From Planctomycetales bacterium (lineage in GTDB: Bacteria; Planctomycetota; Planctomycetia; Planctomycetales; Planctomycetaceae), in assembly GCA_028285345.1 (NCBI GenBank), contig JANQPT010000044.1, positions 1-64,000 on the forward strand: a stretch of DNA of 64,000 nt, written 5' to 3'. Made by a program: the position numbers and the translations under genes. Positions 63,593-64,000 of the stretch are shown piece by piece (the stretch's first letter is position 1; each line of letters begins with the position of its first letter). The notes beneath the pieces are model-generated. The model was given only the letters and a program-made list of their open reading frames with translations. It did not search any database and was not told the origin of the DNA.

Positions 63593-63626
63593 GACATTAA
63601 TCCGTAGGTCCGGCTGTGCCGGACGA
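63588..63626. repeat. 39-bp direct repeat, second copy
   Basis: Identical to 63316-63354, so it repeats the last codons and stop of mgdA. The sequence after it (TGTGTTCGTATAATTAC) does not match that after the first copy. Confidence 0.9.
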
Positions 63627-63684
63627 TGTGTTCGTATAATTACACGCCAACTTAGAATTCGGCCGGTCGAACCGGCCCTACAAA

Positions 63685-63951
63685 ATGAAAACTCTCAATT
63701 GTCCGATTAACGGTCCGCGGCCGCTGCAGGAGTTTCACTTCGGCGGCGAGGTGCGGGAGGTGCCCGACCCGGCGCGGGCGACCGATGCGCAGTGGGCGGA
63801 TTATGTATTCAACCGCAGCGGCGAACCGGGAATCAAGCGGGAGTGGTGGTATCACGTTGCCAGCGGAACTTGGTTTATCGCCGAGCGGAATAATCAGACC
63901 GACGAGATCTTGAGGACGTACCTGTACGGCGCGGAGGCTGCCGATGGCTAA
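63685..63951 (+). CDS. mgdB: Sarcosine-oxidase delta-type subunit (MgdB/SoxD-like)
   Basis: An 88-residue protein matching the delta subunit pattern (CPINGPRPLQEFHFGGEVR, ATDAQWADYVFNRSGEPG, REWWYHVASGTWFIAERN). Known delta subunits bind zinc through CPxCG and a later HGCG-type cysteine; here the second cysteine of the first motif is asparagine (CPING) and the later one is absent. The start ATG lies downstream of a palindromic repeat. It overlaps the alpha subunit gene by eight bases. Confidence 0.85.
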   Translation: MKTLNCPINGPRPLQEFHFGGEVREVPDPARATDAQWADYVFNRSGEPGIKREWWYHVASGTWFIAERNNQTDEILRTYLYGAEAADG

Positions 63952-64000
63952 ACGGCTGCCGCCGCGTGAGGGGGAATGGATCGATCGGGAGCGTCCGCTC
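63944..64000 (+). CDS. mgdC: Sarcosine-oxidase alpha-type subunit, N-terminal fragment
   Basis: The first 19 codons of a gene cut off by the window edge. The translation (MAKRLPPREGEWIDR...) has the basic, proline-containing start typical of alpha subunits, which carry the FAD/NAD- and folate- or substrate-binding domains. The eight-base overlap with the delta subunit gene implies translational coupling. Confidence 0.75.
   Translation, partial: MAKRLPPREGEWIDRERPL

Overview
The window is a dense, high-GC bacterial chromosome segment, almost certainly from a planctomycete (Planctomycetota, Planctomycetales-like). The lineage call rests on gene families seen in the sequence: five DUF1501 proteins with twin-arginine leaders, two DUF1549/DUF1553 planctomycete-type cytochrome proteins with CxxCH motifs, a DUF4159 protein, a BlaI/BlaR1 pair with the sensor fused to a thioredoxin, a sulfatase, an HTTM protein, and spacers packed with palindromic repeats. 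The genus is not determinable by eye. No tRNA, rRNA, CRISPR array or complete insertion sequence was found.

Layout. 0.3-8.6 kb: a MoxR ATPase divergent from a secreted DUF4159 protein, then a ribulokinase with an L-fucose-isomerase-like partner, a strong terminator, and a membrane PIN/TRAM protein. 9.3-19.1 kb: DUF1501 plus cytochrome pair, sialate O-acetylesterase, SSS symporter with a coupled small membrane protein, and a lone DUF1501. 19.4-29.5 kb: a secreted protein interrupted by an in-frame TGA, the BlaI/BlaR1-thioredoxin operon with visible operators, a sulfotransferase with a small coupled protein, and a TAXI binding protein behind a sugar-dehydrogenase/dihaem fusion. 29.7-38.1 kb: an HTTM cluster, a sialidase-like protein and a second cytochrome/DUF1501 pair. 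38.4-49.3 kb: cold-shock protein, DUF1805/VOC pair, cREC protein, CBS protein, two beta-helix proteins, a MazG-like protein and two more DUF1501 proteins. 49.4-54.8 kb: an accessory stretch of orphan genes (KAP NTPase, membrane proteins, GNAT, a frameshifted small gene) cut up by repeats. 54.9-57 kb: a sulfatase and a FloA N-terminal-domain protein.

57.4-64 kb is the most coherent metabolic unit. It holds three N-methylglutamate-synthase-like subunits (class II amidotransferase, GXGXG protein, FMN glutamate-synthase-like protein), a type III glutamine-synthetase/GmaS-like enzyme, then sarcosine-oxidase-type beta and delta subunits and the first 19 codons of an alpha subunit. Together they predict assimilation or breakdown of N-methylated amines by the N-methylglutamate or sarcosine route.

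The spacers are the second theme. Several families of short palindromes are assembled into compound elements of about 110-280 bp that recur in both orientations, some with inverted ends like MITEs or REP/BIME elements. In the methylamine cluster two spacers also carry echoes of the 3' end of the gene just upstream. No REP-associated transposase is visible here, so any mobiliser must lie outside the window.
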